Assembly: GCA_021783895.1 (NCBI GenBank)
Contig: JAJXTJ010000011.1
Coordinates: 1-10,172 of the forward strand
Direction of reading: 5' to 3'
Length of the DNA: 10,172 nt
Origin: Pseudomonadota bacterium
GTDB lineage: Bacteria > Pseudomonadota > Gammaproteobacteria > Burkholderiales > Sulfuricellaceae
Each line of letters starts with the position of its first letter. Position 1 is the first letter of the stretch. This document shows, piece after piece, positions 1 to 6,561 of the stretch. Under the pieces are notes generated by a model. It did not search any database. It was not told where the DNA came from and saw nothing but the letters and a program-made list of their open reading frames with translations. The position numbers and the translations under genes were made by a program.

Positions 1-296
1 CAGTAGGATAATAGGACAGAAGCATTTCGATCTCATGCCAAAACGGCCCAATTCCACTCCAAAACGCGACGATTCTTCCCGGATCGTTAAATCGATTTAT
101 GGGGCGGGGTTTAAGTCCGACAGGCTGAGAGATTACATGCCATCTTTGTTGAGGTATTCGGGGCGGGGCGGGAAAAGGTTACATCTCTAATACGGCATGG
201 CGTGGGCTTGGCGGCTGATACTTTGTATACCACGAATGAAATAGGGGAAACCCTATGTTAAAGTGGGGTTTTACGGGCTCGGATTTTAATGCGTGG
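1..296. other. Gene-free flank with G-rich tracts and a short palindrome
   Basis: I see no credible coding sequence here on either strand; the longest ATG-initiated stretch I noticed runs only about 17 codons. The region lies downstream of the large minus-strand glycosyltransferase gene and would be the promoter region of any minus-strand gene to the left of the window. Visible structure: the 9-mer GGGGCGGGG occurs twice, near 101-109 and 160-168, the second copy continuing into another G-run; an AT-rich stretch around 220-232 contains GTATAC; and a perfect 6-bp palindrome lies at 241-256 (separate entry). None of this identifies a function. Confidence 0.5.
241..256. promoter_or_regulatory. 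Palindrome ATAGGG-GAAA-CCCTAT: operator or weak terminator
   Basis: A perfect 6-bp inverted repeat with a four-base centre begins 41 bases past the stop codon of the large glycosyltransferase gene. Read on the plus strand it is a hairpin with a GAAA (GNRA-type) loop. Read on the minus strand the stem is followed by TTTCATT, so it could be a weak terminator, although the stem is short and the T-run broken. Its symmetry also resembles half-sites bound by LuxR/NarL-type response regulators, where it would act on a gene beyond the window edge. The sequence does not decide between these. Confidence 0.3.
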
Positions 297-3200
297 TCAA
301 CCAAATTTGACCCACCGTTGATCGAAACGCCGCACGATCAAAGCGGTCCGATGGTCAATGTTCGAGTCGCCGTAACCGAGGTCGCGTATTTTCCGTAGGC
401 GGTGCAGGGAAGCGGCGGGGTCGAGGTAGCCCGTCAGGCTATTAACGATTTCCTGTTGTTCAAAACAGGCGGCCAGCAGCCAGTTGGATACCTCGCCTGC
501 AGGGGCGGCGCGCTCGTGACGCGCGCAGGGCAAGACGAAAGGTTCGTCCAGCTCGGGCTCTCCCTCCATCAGGAGGGGAATCACGGTAGCGAGCAGGTTG
601 TTGGCGCGAGGTGCCATGCCGGCTTCGTAGAGCAGGCGCGCATGGGTCAGGCGCCGTGAGAGATTCGCATCGGCACCGCCAAGGCTATCCAGCATATCCA
701 TGGCCGTACCCAGGTGACGCCAGCGGGTCACACGAGGGAGGGTGGCATCGCGGGAAAGGGCATAGTGTTCAAGGGCAGTCCGGTAAATTGAGGCTCCAGA
801 ATCCCGCGTTGCCGCGCCGTCTTGTTCCAACCATTCGCGCCAGGCTTCTGCCCAAGGCTGGGCGTAGGGCAGTGCGAGCAGGCCGGCCAAGGCACTGGTG
901 CCTGGCGGGATGGGTTCGACTTCCGCCTGCGCCGACGCGAGCGCCAGTCGGTCGTCAGCGGCAAGCAAAGCGGCGCGGTCAGGCTTGCAGAAGAACAGGT
1001 TGAGAGGTGGTGAATCGGCCAGGATTTCATCGTCCGGCGCCACTGGCACCAGCAGCTGCAAGCCCGGCACAAGGCGCCATGCGGCATAGCCCTGGGCGGC
1101 GAACGCGAGGATCATTTCATCGTTGCGCTCGGCGCCGTTAAGATATTCGGCCATCACCAGGGGCGATTGTTTGGCGAGGAAACCCTGGGCTCCGCGAACT
1201 ATGCCAGGCTCCTGGCCTTCGGCATCGATCTTGATGAAGTCGATGGATGGCCAGCCCGCCGCGCCGGCCCATTCGTCCAGGGAAGTGACGGCCACCTGGC
1301 CGGTGCTGGCTGCGGCTTCGCCGTCGAGGACGATCTGCTGCAATTCCGCGCCACCCCGGTCCAGCAGGCTGGCATGGCCGGTCTGCTCAGCCACCGCCGC
1401 TTCGACCGCTTCGACCTGGGCAAAGCCGTTTTCCGCGCAACTCTGGCGTAGCGCCGCCACCACCTCGGGATTCGGTTCGAAGGCCCATACGCGACCGGCT
1501 GCGCCCACGCAATGTCCGAGCGCAAGAGTGTACACGCCGAAGTTGGCGCCGATGTCGATGACCTTCATGCCCGGCCCGACGAGGGCGCGGACGAAGGGGA
1601 TTTCCTGCTCGAACCAGTCGCCTTGCTCCTCGACCACGTAGCGCGTCATCACTTCCAGGGAATCGGGCAGGCAAATGCGCACGCCATCAGGCATACTCAG
1701 GGTGCATAGCTTCGCCGCCCTGGTCTCGGCACGCTCGGCCTCTTCGGCATCCCGCTTATCGAGCCAGCTTTGCCATATCGTGTCGTAGGCCGCTTCCAGT
1801 TTCCGCGTAAAGCCTTCTGAGTCGAGCAAAGGCGAGGACTGCATCCGCTCTCGCAGGCCCGCGCGCAGGCCCGCCAGCCGCGCCGGATCGGCGGCCAGCC
1901 GGGCGGCGCAGGTTACATAATCATCCCTGCTGGAACAGACGAAGTCACTCAGGCCCACCGCAGTCAGCAAACTGGCGCCCACGCGCGCCGAATGGCGATC
2001 CCCTGCCAGCACCAGCACCGGAACCCCCATCCACAGCGCTTCGCAGGTAGTGGTGGTCCCGTTGTAGGGGAAGGGGTCGAGAGCGATGTCGATCTGGCTA
2101 TAAAGTTCCAGATGGCCCTTGACTTCGGGTAACCAGGCAATCAGGTCGAGCCGTTCGGCGGCGATACCCTGGGCTGCGAACATTTCGCGGATGCGGTCGG
2201 ACGCCTCCTCAGCGGAGAAGGAGAGCCCCTTCAACAGCAACCGGCTCGTGGGTACGGCATGGAGAATCTTCGCCCAGACTGCCACGACATCCCGATTGAT
2301 CTTCACCGGGTTGTTGAAACTGCCGAAGGTGATGTAACCGCGGACGGCGGCGGGCGGGGGTGAGACGGCGGGTGGATCCTGCGCCGGCAGGTAGGTGAGG
2401 AAGCAGCCGGGCAGGCGCACCAGGGTCTCGGTGTGCGCGGCGTCCGCCTCGCCTGTCGGATCGGTGATGGCGTCGACAATACGGTAGCCGATGGCCGGCA
2501 TGGCCATGGTGGCCGGATAACCCAGATAGTTTACCTGCACCGGCGCAGGCTTGCGCGCCAGCAGGTGGCGGCGATTGCCAACGGTGTGGCCCGAGAGGTC
2601 CACCAGGATGTCGATGCCGTCACGGGTAATCTGACGCCAGGCTTCCTCGTCCGAAACGAAGGCAATATCGCACCAATGCTCGGCGAGTTCTTCGAATCTC
2701 TCCGTCACCGTGTCCGGCTTGGGGTTGTTCGAATAGCAGAAGATTTCGTAGCGGCCAGGATCATGCCGGGCAATCACCGGCTCGATGAAATAGGCCACGG
2801 AATGACGGGCAAAATCGTTGGACAAATAACCGATGCGCAGCCTTCGACCAGTCCGATCCGCCGGATGGGAAACCGGGATTGGCAGACCGGATTCGGCATA
2901 AAGAATCGCCCAGTCCCGCGCCTCCCTGAGAAAATCCAGTGGCCCGCGCTCGGAGTCGTAGAGCAGGTTGAAAAGATAGCTGCCATGGGTCGGACTCCCC
3001 GCCCCCAACAGCAGCGCACGGCGGAACATCTTGTCGGCGCGCTGGTAATTCCCCATCAGACTCGCGTTGTTGGCGCGCAGGTGCGGCACATCTATTGCCG
3101 TTGGGCGCAGGTCTTCGGCCACTTCGAGGTGGCGCTCCGATCCGGCCCAGTCGCCCATGACCTGGAGAGCCCGACCGATGCTCAGGTGAGCCGTGTAGGA

Positions 3201-3941
3201 ATCCGGCTTGCGCTCCAGTACCCGGCGATAGTGCTCCAGCGTCCCCCGCAATTGTTCCGGGTCGGACAGGGCCACGGCCAGGTTGAGATGGGCTTCTGCC
3301 AGATCGGGCTGCAGGCTCAACGCGGCCCGATAGCTGTCGATGGCTTCGCCGCGGCGCTCCAGGTTAAGCAGGATGTTGCCCAGATTGTTGAGGGCGCCGG
3401 CAAATTGCGGCCGCAATTCCAGCGCGCGGCGCCAAAGTTTTTCCGCCTCTTCGTGGCGCCCTTGGCGGTTGAGGATCATGCCCAAGTTGCTGAGGGCCTC
3501 GACATACTCCGGATCGCAGGCCAGGGCAGCGCGATAATGGGGCTCGGCGGTCGCTAGGTCCCCCCGCTCGGCAAGAATGTTGCCGAGATTATTGTGAGCG
3601 GCCGCCAGGCCTGGCTCCAAGTCTATCGCCTGTCGGAACTGGACCTCGGCGGCGGCAAAGTCCTCGGCGGAGAAATGGATGGCACCGAGCAAGTTTCTGC
3701 CACGCGCATGGCCGGGATCGAGATCAAGCAAGCCATGCAGCAACGCCCGCGCCGCGTCGTGATCGTCCGCCTCCCAGCAGGCCAGAGCCTCGGCGTAGAG
3801 GGCGGCGGCAGCACCCGGATCGAGGCTGCGGTCCTGGGCGTAGCAGTGGCGCGAAAAGTCTTCCAGACCCCGCAACCGCAGGAGGTCGCCCAGTTTTCGC
3901 AGCAGGAAAGCAATAAAGGGGTTAAAGCGGCGGTTAATCAT
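297..3941 (-). CDS. TPR / O-GlcNAc-transferase (SPINDLY) / FkbM methyltransferase fusion protein
   Basis: Predicted cytoplasmic protein of 1214 residues that would transfer a sugar from a UDP-sugar to Ser/Thr of a protein and methylate a sugar. Eight TPRs of about 34 residues span roughly 45-316 and suggest protein-substrate docking. The GT41 catalytic part spans about 365-725: H380 (in NDFARHSVAYF) matches the position of the conserved OGT histidine, K547 (in FNNPVKI) the UDP-contacting lysine, and DPFPYNGTTT (622-631) with GDRHSARVG (647-655) the sugar-nucleotide site. The FkbM methyltransferase spans about 755-985, with SAM loop DIGANFG (796-802), FEPN (821-824) and IDAEGQE (905-911). Residues 990-1214 are helical and unrecognised. 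ATG 3941 is the first usable start after an in-frame stop at 3954-3956, but no Shine-Dalgarno precedes it. The gene follows the pilin genes on the same strand after a 237-bp gap holding a REP pair. Domain calls are firm; the substrate is inferred. Confidence 0.9.
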   Translation of the reverse strand: MINRRFNPFIAFLLRKLGDLLRLRGLEDFSRHCYAQDRSLDPGAAAALYAEALACWEADDHDAARALLHGLLDLDPGHARGRNLLGAIHFSAEDFAAAEVQFRQAIDLEPGLAAAHNNLGNILAERGDLATAEPHYRAALACDPEYVEALSNLGMILNRQGRHEEAEKLWRRALELRPQFAGALNNLGNILLNLERRGEAIDSYRAALSLQPDLAEAHLNLAVALSDPEQLRGTLEHYRRVLERKPDSYTAHLSIGRALQVMGDWAGSERHLEVAEDLRPTAIDVPHLRANNASLMGNYQRADKMFRRALLLGAGSPTHGSYLFNLLYDSERGPLDFLREARDWAILYAESGLPIPVSHPADRTGRRLRIGYLSNDFARHSVAYFIEPVIARHDPGRYEIFCYSNNPKPDTVTERFEELAEHWCDIAFVSDEEAWRQITRDGIDILVDLSGHTVGNRRHLLARKPAPVQVNYLGYPATMAMPAIGYRIVDAITDPTGEADAAHTETLVRLPGCFLTYLPAQDPPAVSPPPAAVRGYITFGSFNNPVKINRDVVAVWAKILHAVPTSRLLLKGLSFSAEEASDRIREMFAAQGIAAERLDLIAWLPEVKGHLELYSQIDIALDPFPYNGTTTTCEALWMGVPVLVLAGDRHSARVGASLLTAVGLSDFVCSSRDDYVTCAARLAADPARLAGLRAGLRERMQSSPLLDSEGFTRKLEAAYDTIWQSWLDKRDAEEAERAETRAAKLCTLSMPDGVRICLPDSLEVMTRYVVEEQGDWFEQEIPFVRALVGPGMKVIDIGANFGVYTLALGHCVGAAGRVWAFEPNPEVVAALRQSCAENGFAQVEAVEAAVAEQTGHASLLDRGGAELQQIVLDGEAAASTGQVAVTSLDEWAGAAGWPSIDFIKIDAEGQEPGIVRGAQGFLAKQSPLVMAEYLNGAERNDEMILAFAAQGYAAWRLVPGLQLLVPVAPDDEILADSPPLNLFFCKPDRAALLAADDRLALASAQAEVEPIPPGTSALAGLLALPYAQPWAEAWREWLEQDGAATRDSGASIYRTALEHYALSRDATLPRVTRWRHLGTAMDMLDSLGGADANLSRRLTHARLLYEAGMAPRANNLLATVIPLLMEGEPELDEPFVLPCARHERAAPAGEVSNWLLAACFEQQEIVNSLTGYLDPAASLHRLRKIRDLGYGDSNIDHRTALIVRRFDQRWVKFG

Positions 3942-4061
3942 GAGGGGAATCGGCTAACGGGATGGGATCGGATTGGCCGAGCACACTGTTGAATGGCGCG
4001 GCAGGCATGGGCTTCGCTGCTTCACGGGCTTATTCCACATTTTACATCAAAGGTGAATTCA

Positions 4062-4118
4062 TAGGAGCGACCTCCAGGTCGCGATTTACCGAATATCGCG
4101 ACCTGGAGGTTGCTCCTA
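4062..4118. repeat. Inverted pair of REP-like palindromic repeats (BIME-like)
   Basis: Two 24-nt copies lie at 4062-4085 (plus) and 4095-4118 (minus), separated by nine bases (TTACCGAAT), and differ at one base. Each begins TAGGAGC and contains the hairpin GCGACCT-CC-AGGTCGC (one arm mutated in the minus copy); the minus copy is preceded by G, giving the GTAG head typical of REPs. The layout matches bacterial interspersed mosaic elements, which are mobilised by RAYT transposases; no RAYT gene is in this window. The pair lies in the gap between the last pilus-region gene and the glycosyltransferase gene, where it could protect mRNA 3' ends. No T-run follows either arm, so I do not call it an intrinsic terminator. 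Confidence 0.75.
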
Positions 4119-4178
4119 CAATAACTTGGTTTCTTTAATTGAAATAGTGCCGCAGGCTTGTGCAGACCCAAGGAACGG

Positions 4179-4562
4179 TCAGGATTGATTCGAGGGGGGG
4201 GCGATCGGCTCCCGGGACTTGTTGCTCGCCAGCGCCTTGGCCGACACCGCGCTGGTAATTTTCATCACCAGATCGACGGGATAGCCCCGGCCCAGCAGTT
4301 CGTCCTGAAAGGACTTGGCGAAGCGGGCGCGACCCACGACACCCAAGCGCTGTTCGCGGCTGAAAGCCGCCGCCTCGCGGTAGAGCGCCTCCAGCGCTTT
4401 TTCGATTTTCAGCATCGATAGCCCCCGGCGTTTCGCGTCGGGGGGCGGGCAGGCGTCGGAGAAGGACTGAACCAGAAAAACAGCCCGCTCGCGCAGGGGT
4501 TTCCCGGAAAGCAGGTCGAAAAACCCGAGACGGCGGGACTGCAATTCGGATTCCCGCTTCAA
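4179..4562 (-). CDS. Hypothetical protein abutting the pilin gene
   Basis: I do not recognise this family. The frame encodes up to 127 residues with strong GC bias at third codon positions, which supports real coding. It is charged and helical, with no signal peptide or membrane segment. The C-terminal half (about 50-115) contains the run FAKSFQDELLGRGYPVDLV. The start is uncertain: the longest form begins with TTG directly after the TGA of the pilin gene with a poor ribosome site, which suggests translational coupling. An internal ATG at 4413-4415 (residue 50) has a G-rich site before it, but that site lies in one arm of a hairpin (CCCCCG at 4439-4444 with CGGGGG at 4422-4427, minus-strand sense). 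A C8 run (4194-4201 on the opposite strand) lies four codons before the stop; slippage there would change the C-terminus. Its place suggests a role linked to the pilin, unproven. Confidence 0.65.
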   Translation of the reverse strand: MKRESELQSRRLGFFDLLSGKPLRERAVFLVQSFSDACPPPDAKRRGLSMLKIEKALEALYREAAAFSREQRLGVVGRARFAKSFQDELLGRGYPVDLVMKITSAVSAKALASNKSREPIAPPSNQS

Positions 4563-4937
4563 TCAGGCGCCAATGGCAACGAAGGTCGCGGTCGTAGAGC
4601 TGCCGCCCGATATGGTACAGGAGACGGTTGCACCGGCTGTAACCGCCGTAGTAGCGACTGTATATCCGGTTGGCATGCTCATGACTGCGCTCGTGACGTC
4701 CGTGCAAGCTCCAATCGTAATGGCGGTGGTGTTTCCTGCCATCTTGGCAGCATAATTGATCGCCGCAGCAGAGCCTAGAGAACCCGCCACGCCTTTGGTC
4801 GCGGCCGCATCGGCTTGAGCGGACAGGTTAATAAACTTCGGCAACGCTACCGCCGCCAGAATGCCCAGAATCACGATCACCACCACCAGTTCGATCAGGG
4901 TAAAACCTGACTGTTTCGTCTTCATCGTTCTCATCAT
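4563..4937 (-). CDS. MshA-like type IV major pilin (Ser/Thr-rich)
   Basis: Class IVa prepilin of 124 residues, a candidate shaft subunit of the MSHA-type pilus. The leader ends at G11 and the mature protein begins FTLIEL, with E16 at mature position 5 and P33 at mature position 22, as in classical pilins. The hydrophobic helix [16 protein letters not shown] is followed by [14 protein letters not shown], the MshA-like region. C78 and C107 could form the disulfide of the C-terminal loop. From residue 70 to the end 21 of 55 residues are Ser or Thr, an unusually rich potential O-glycosylation surface. Two adjacent ATGs (4935-4937 and 4932-4934) follow a strong AAGGAGAA site at 4940-4947; a third ATG at 4923-4925 is farther away. 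A leader with tandem hairpins and a possible -10 box lies upstream. The protein is shorter than many MshA pilins (about 160-180). Confidence 0.88.
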   Translation of the reverse strand: MMRTMKTKQSGFTLIELVVVIVILGILAAVALPKFINLSAQADAAATKGVAGSLGSAAAINYAAKMAGNTTAITIGACTDVTSAVMSMPTGYTVATTAVTAGATVSCTISGGSSTTATFVAIGA

Positions 4938-4958
4938 CTTTCTCCTTACTATCTAAAA

Positions 4959-4993
4959 GAGGCCGCAGCCCCGACTGTGGAGGCCGCAGCCCC
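4959..4993 (-). promoter_or_regulatory. Tandem hairpins with UGCG tetraloops in the pilin leader
   Basis: A 14-nt sequence (minus strand GGGGCTGCGGCCTC) occurs twice, at 4980-4993 and 4959-4972, 21 nt apart. Each copy folds by itself into a five-pair stem GGGGC/GCCTC, one pair being G-U, closed by the loop UGCG. C(UGCG)G belongs to the C(UNCG)G class, known for unusual stability. The two hairpins lie about 12 bases upstream of the pilin ribosome binding site. They could stabilise the 5' end of a highly expressed pilin mRNA or act as an attenuator or RNA-binding site. The repeat is seen directly; the RNA role is inferred. Confidence 0.5.
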
Positions 4994-5018
4994 CATTCTT
5001 AAAAATACTTGCGACTCG

Positions 5019-5024
5019 ATTATA
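5019..5024 (-). promoter_or_regulatory. Possible -10 box (TATAAT) for the second pilin gene
   Basis: A perfect TATAAT on the minus strand lies 82 bases upstream of the pilin ATG. A transcript starting just after it would carry both tandem hairpins. No good -35 hexamer is found at 16-18 bases (best two of six matches), and no extended -10 TG is present, so an activator would be needed if this is real. I found no correctly spaced sigma-54 GG/GC pair here. Confidence 0.3.
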
Positions 5025-5066
5025 CGTCACAAGTGCTTCGGCGCACACCGATGAGAAAAAATTTAT

Positions 5067-5666
5067 TTACCCGCCCCGCGACAGAAAAGGCCCCAGGACA
5101 ATCAAAATATAAAGACCGCCGATGATCATGGCTATGCCCGCTATTCTCCTGTGGTGGAGGATTTGCCGGTCGAATGAATTTCGCCTGCCGTCCAAATATT
5201 TTGCGACTTCTTCAGTAGAAATCCAGCGATTGCCCGCTTTCTCGATCTCGCGCAACAGGCTCGGCCTTGCCAGCACGATAATTCCCACCAGCGCTGCCAG
5301 CACGCTGCCGCCAATCAGCGCTCCCTTCAGAGCGTCCATTAGCCACCAGTTGCCGGATGGCATGGCGGCGTAAATTCTCCGCGTCCTGCCGCCAAACAGA
5401 AAAACGTACAGAACAAAATTTGCGCCGAAAAACAGAATACTCCCTACCAGCCGGTGATGGCGGTAAAAAAAGCGCTCAGTCCAGCGCGGACGATCAAGCT
5501 GCTCTTGAATCTTGTTCGCGCTGATCCAGCGGGAAAAATATTGATTCAAAAATGCCAACCGCTCTGGCTTGAGCAGCATCCCGGCGCCGATGAGGACGCC
5601 CGCAATGCTCCCCGCACAGAGAAGCATCAGAAAAGATCGCAACAGGATGTCTCTCATTACGTCCAT
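5067..5666 (-). CDS. Four-helix membrane protein with an internal duplication
   Basis: Protein of 199 residues with four hydrophobic segments at about 8-31, 73-92, 114-133 and 173-193; no family is recognised. The sequence is two copies of one module (helix, about 40 polar residues, helix). Residues 33-72 align without gaps to 134-173 with 12 identities, including the KP/RP pair, RWIS (46-49 and 147-150), LD (57-58, 158-159) and HHR (70-72, 171-173). It probably arose by tandem duplication. Start ATG 5664-5666 or the second ATG 5655-5657; neither has a strong ribosome site, though GGACG precedes the second. It lies between the two pilin genes on the same strand, 86 bases after the first and 129 before the second, so a role in the pilus is possible but only positional. 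Confidence 0.8.
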   Translation of the reverse strand: MDVMRDILLRSFLMLLCAGSIAGVLIGAGMLLKPERLAFLNQYFSRWISANKIQEQLDRPRWTERFFYRHHRLVGSILFFGANFVLYVFLFGGRTRRIYAAMPSGNWWLMDALKGALIGGSVLAALVGIIVLARPSLLREIEKAGNRWISTEEVAKYLDGRRNSFDRQILHHRRIAGIAMIIGGLYILIVLGPFLSRGG

Positions 5667-5752
5667 AGGCGAGGAGCAGGGGAAGCGAAACCCGGGAGTG
5701 CCTTTGTTTTATGGAAATCGGCGATCATTTACGGCCTCGATCTTTCCGGTAC

Positions 5753-6229
5753 TCAGCAACCCGTGCTTACCAACGTGATAACCGGCGGGACAGGGCCGGC
5801 AGTTGCGGCAGTATAGGAAATCCGGCAGGTGGCATTGGCTGCTGTACCCAGATCGATTAATATCGGATCGCCAGCGGTTATGAAAAGACCATCCGTGGCG
5901 GGACTGATTTGTGCCGCCGCAATTATCCCTGCATTGGTTGCCGCAGGATACTGATAGACCATATCGATCGCCAACCCTTCCATGCCTATCGTTCCGGCAG
6001 TCACCGTACAGGTAGAGGGTGTGGTGAGTCCAGCCAAGTCAACCAGACAGCCCGCGTGCGCGAGCGCGGCGGCTGATTTAACGGAACCTAAAACAGCATT
6101 TAGCTTGGTTATGCGCGCCTGGGTCTGCAGGTTAATGTAGCGAGGCAAAGCCACTGCCGCCAGAATCGCGATAATCGATATGACGACGACTAACTCGATC
6201 AGGGTAAAACCGCTCTGTTTGTGGTTCAT
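5753..6229 (-). CDS. MshA-like type IV pilin with four cysteines
   Basis: Class IVa prepilin of 158 residues. The leader MNHKQSG ends at G7; the mature protein begins FTLIEL with E12 at mature position 5 and P29 at mature position 22. The helix [16 protein letters not shown] leads into PRYINLQTQARITKLN, the MshA/MshB-like region. Four cysteines (C61, C74, C135, C158, the last being the C-terminal residue) could form two disulfides, unlike the second pilin with two. It has a strong ribosome site, AAGGAGAA at 6233-6240, three bases before the ATG; the sequence ATAGT(T)AAGGAGAA is shared with the second pilin's leader. A long upstream gap suggests its own promoter. It may be the major subunit, with the second pilin a variant or partner; the sequence does not decide which. 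Confidence 0.9.
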   Translation of the reverse strand: MNHKQSGFTLIELVVVISIIAILAAVALPRYINLQTQARITKLNAVLGSVKSAAALAHAGCLVDLAGLTTPSTCTVTAGTIGMEGLAIDMVYQYPAATNAGIIAAAQISPATDGLFITAGDPILIDLGTAANATCRISYTAATAGPVPPVITLVSTGC

Positions 6230-6257
6230 GTGTTCTCCTTAACTATGTGGGTGTGCC

Positions 6258-6269
6258 TAAACATGTTTA
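6258..6269. promoter_or_regulatory. 12-bp perfect palindrome TAAACATGTTTA in the pilin leader
   Basis: A perfect dyad lies about 18 bases upstream of the AAGGAGAA ribosome site of the first pilin gene. The position suits an operator or a short RNA hairpin near the translation start. A palindrome of this length can occur by chance in an AT-rich region, and I cannot name a regulator that binds it. Confidence 0.25.
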
Positions 6270-6414
6270 CCCGTGAGCATTTTACAAGCACCCATTTTCC
6301 ACCAATATACTTGAAAAACAGTTGATCGCATCCCAATTTTATCTCACGTCTTTTTTGAATTCTCGATGTCCCGCAGCAACATGCCATTATATTAATCCTA
6401 AATAACTCATTTCA

Positions 6415-6544
6415 TCCACGAAAAACACGAAAGTCACGAAACAAATCAACTGGCCATTCAAGTTTTGCAACCCACCTATCGGGTGATGCAACCAACCTGG
6501 ATATACGCCTGAATCTGTTCGTGTTCTTTCGTGTCTTTCGTGGA
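6415..6544. mobile_element. 130-bp MITE-like inverted-repeat element without a gene
   Basis: The ends are imperfect inverted repeats: left arm 6415-6441 (plus) and right arm 6518-6544 (minus), sharing TCCACGAAARACACGAAAG with a single mismatch. Each arm has three CACG units; they start every 9 bases in the left arm and at 9 and 10 bases in the right. The centre contains an imperfect hairpin, TTGCA-ACCC (6465-6473) against GGGT-GA-TGCAA (6481-6491), centred near 6478, almost exactly the middle of the element, so the whole sequence could fold into one long imperfect hairpin. No open reading frame or target-site duplication is visible. The unit architecture matches that of the GxxExxY cassette at 8342-8940, so the two are probably related. 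Confidence 0.6.
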
Positions 6545-6561
6545 CAACAAAGGTTTTTAGG

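Larger units (their letters stand above)
6230..6561. other. 332-bp gene-free region upstream of the first pilin
   Basis: No coding sequence is visible. In minus-strand order the region holds the 130-bp inverted-repeat element (6415-6544), an AT-rich stretch at about 6270-6414 that probably contains the pilin promoter, a 12-bp palindrome at 6258-6269, and the pilin ribosome site. I could not find a convincing -35/-10 pair or a sigma-54 site with correct spacing; TAAAAT near 6281-6286 and TATATT near 6304-6309 (minus strand) are possible -10 boxes without good partners. Confidence 0.5.

Noticed and set aside
99..175. G-quadruplex in the GGGGCGGGG tracts
   Set aside because: The second tract has only three G-runs of three or more followed by a GG, so it is at best a weak two-layer candidate with no context for a role.
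2433..3557. 374-residue open frame on the plus strand
   Set aside because: It lies wholly antisense to the TPR and OGT part of the large gene, has no recognisable domain, and is explained by high GC and codon bias of the real strand.
4135..4707. 190-residue open frame on the minus strand across the pilin end and the unknown gene
   Set aside because: It runs in another frame of two better-supported genes, and its His/Arg/Gly-rich composition is typical of a shadow frame.
5025..5060. Sigma-54 promoter upstream of the second pilin
   Set aside because: The GG-to-GC spacing is 11 and the -24 and -12 boxes otherwise match poorly.
6270..6345. Sigma-54 promoter upstream of the first pilin
   Set aside because: GG and GC pairs exist around TTGGTGGAAAATGGGTGCTT, but the spacing between them is 9 or 12 rather than the required 10.
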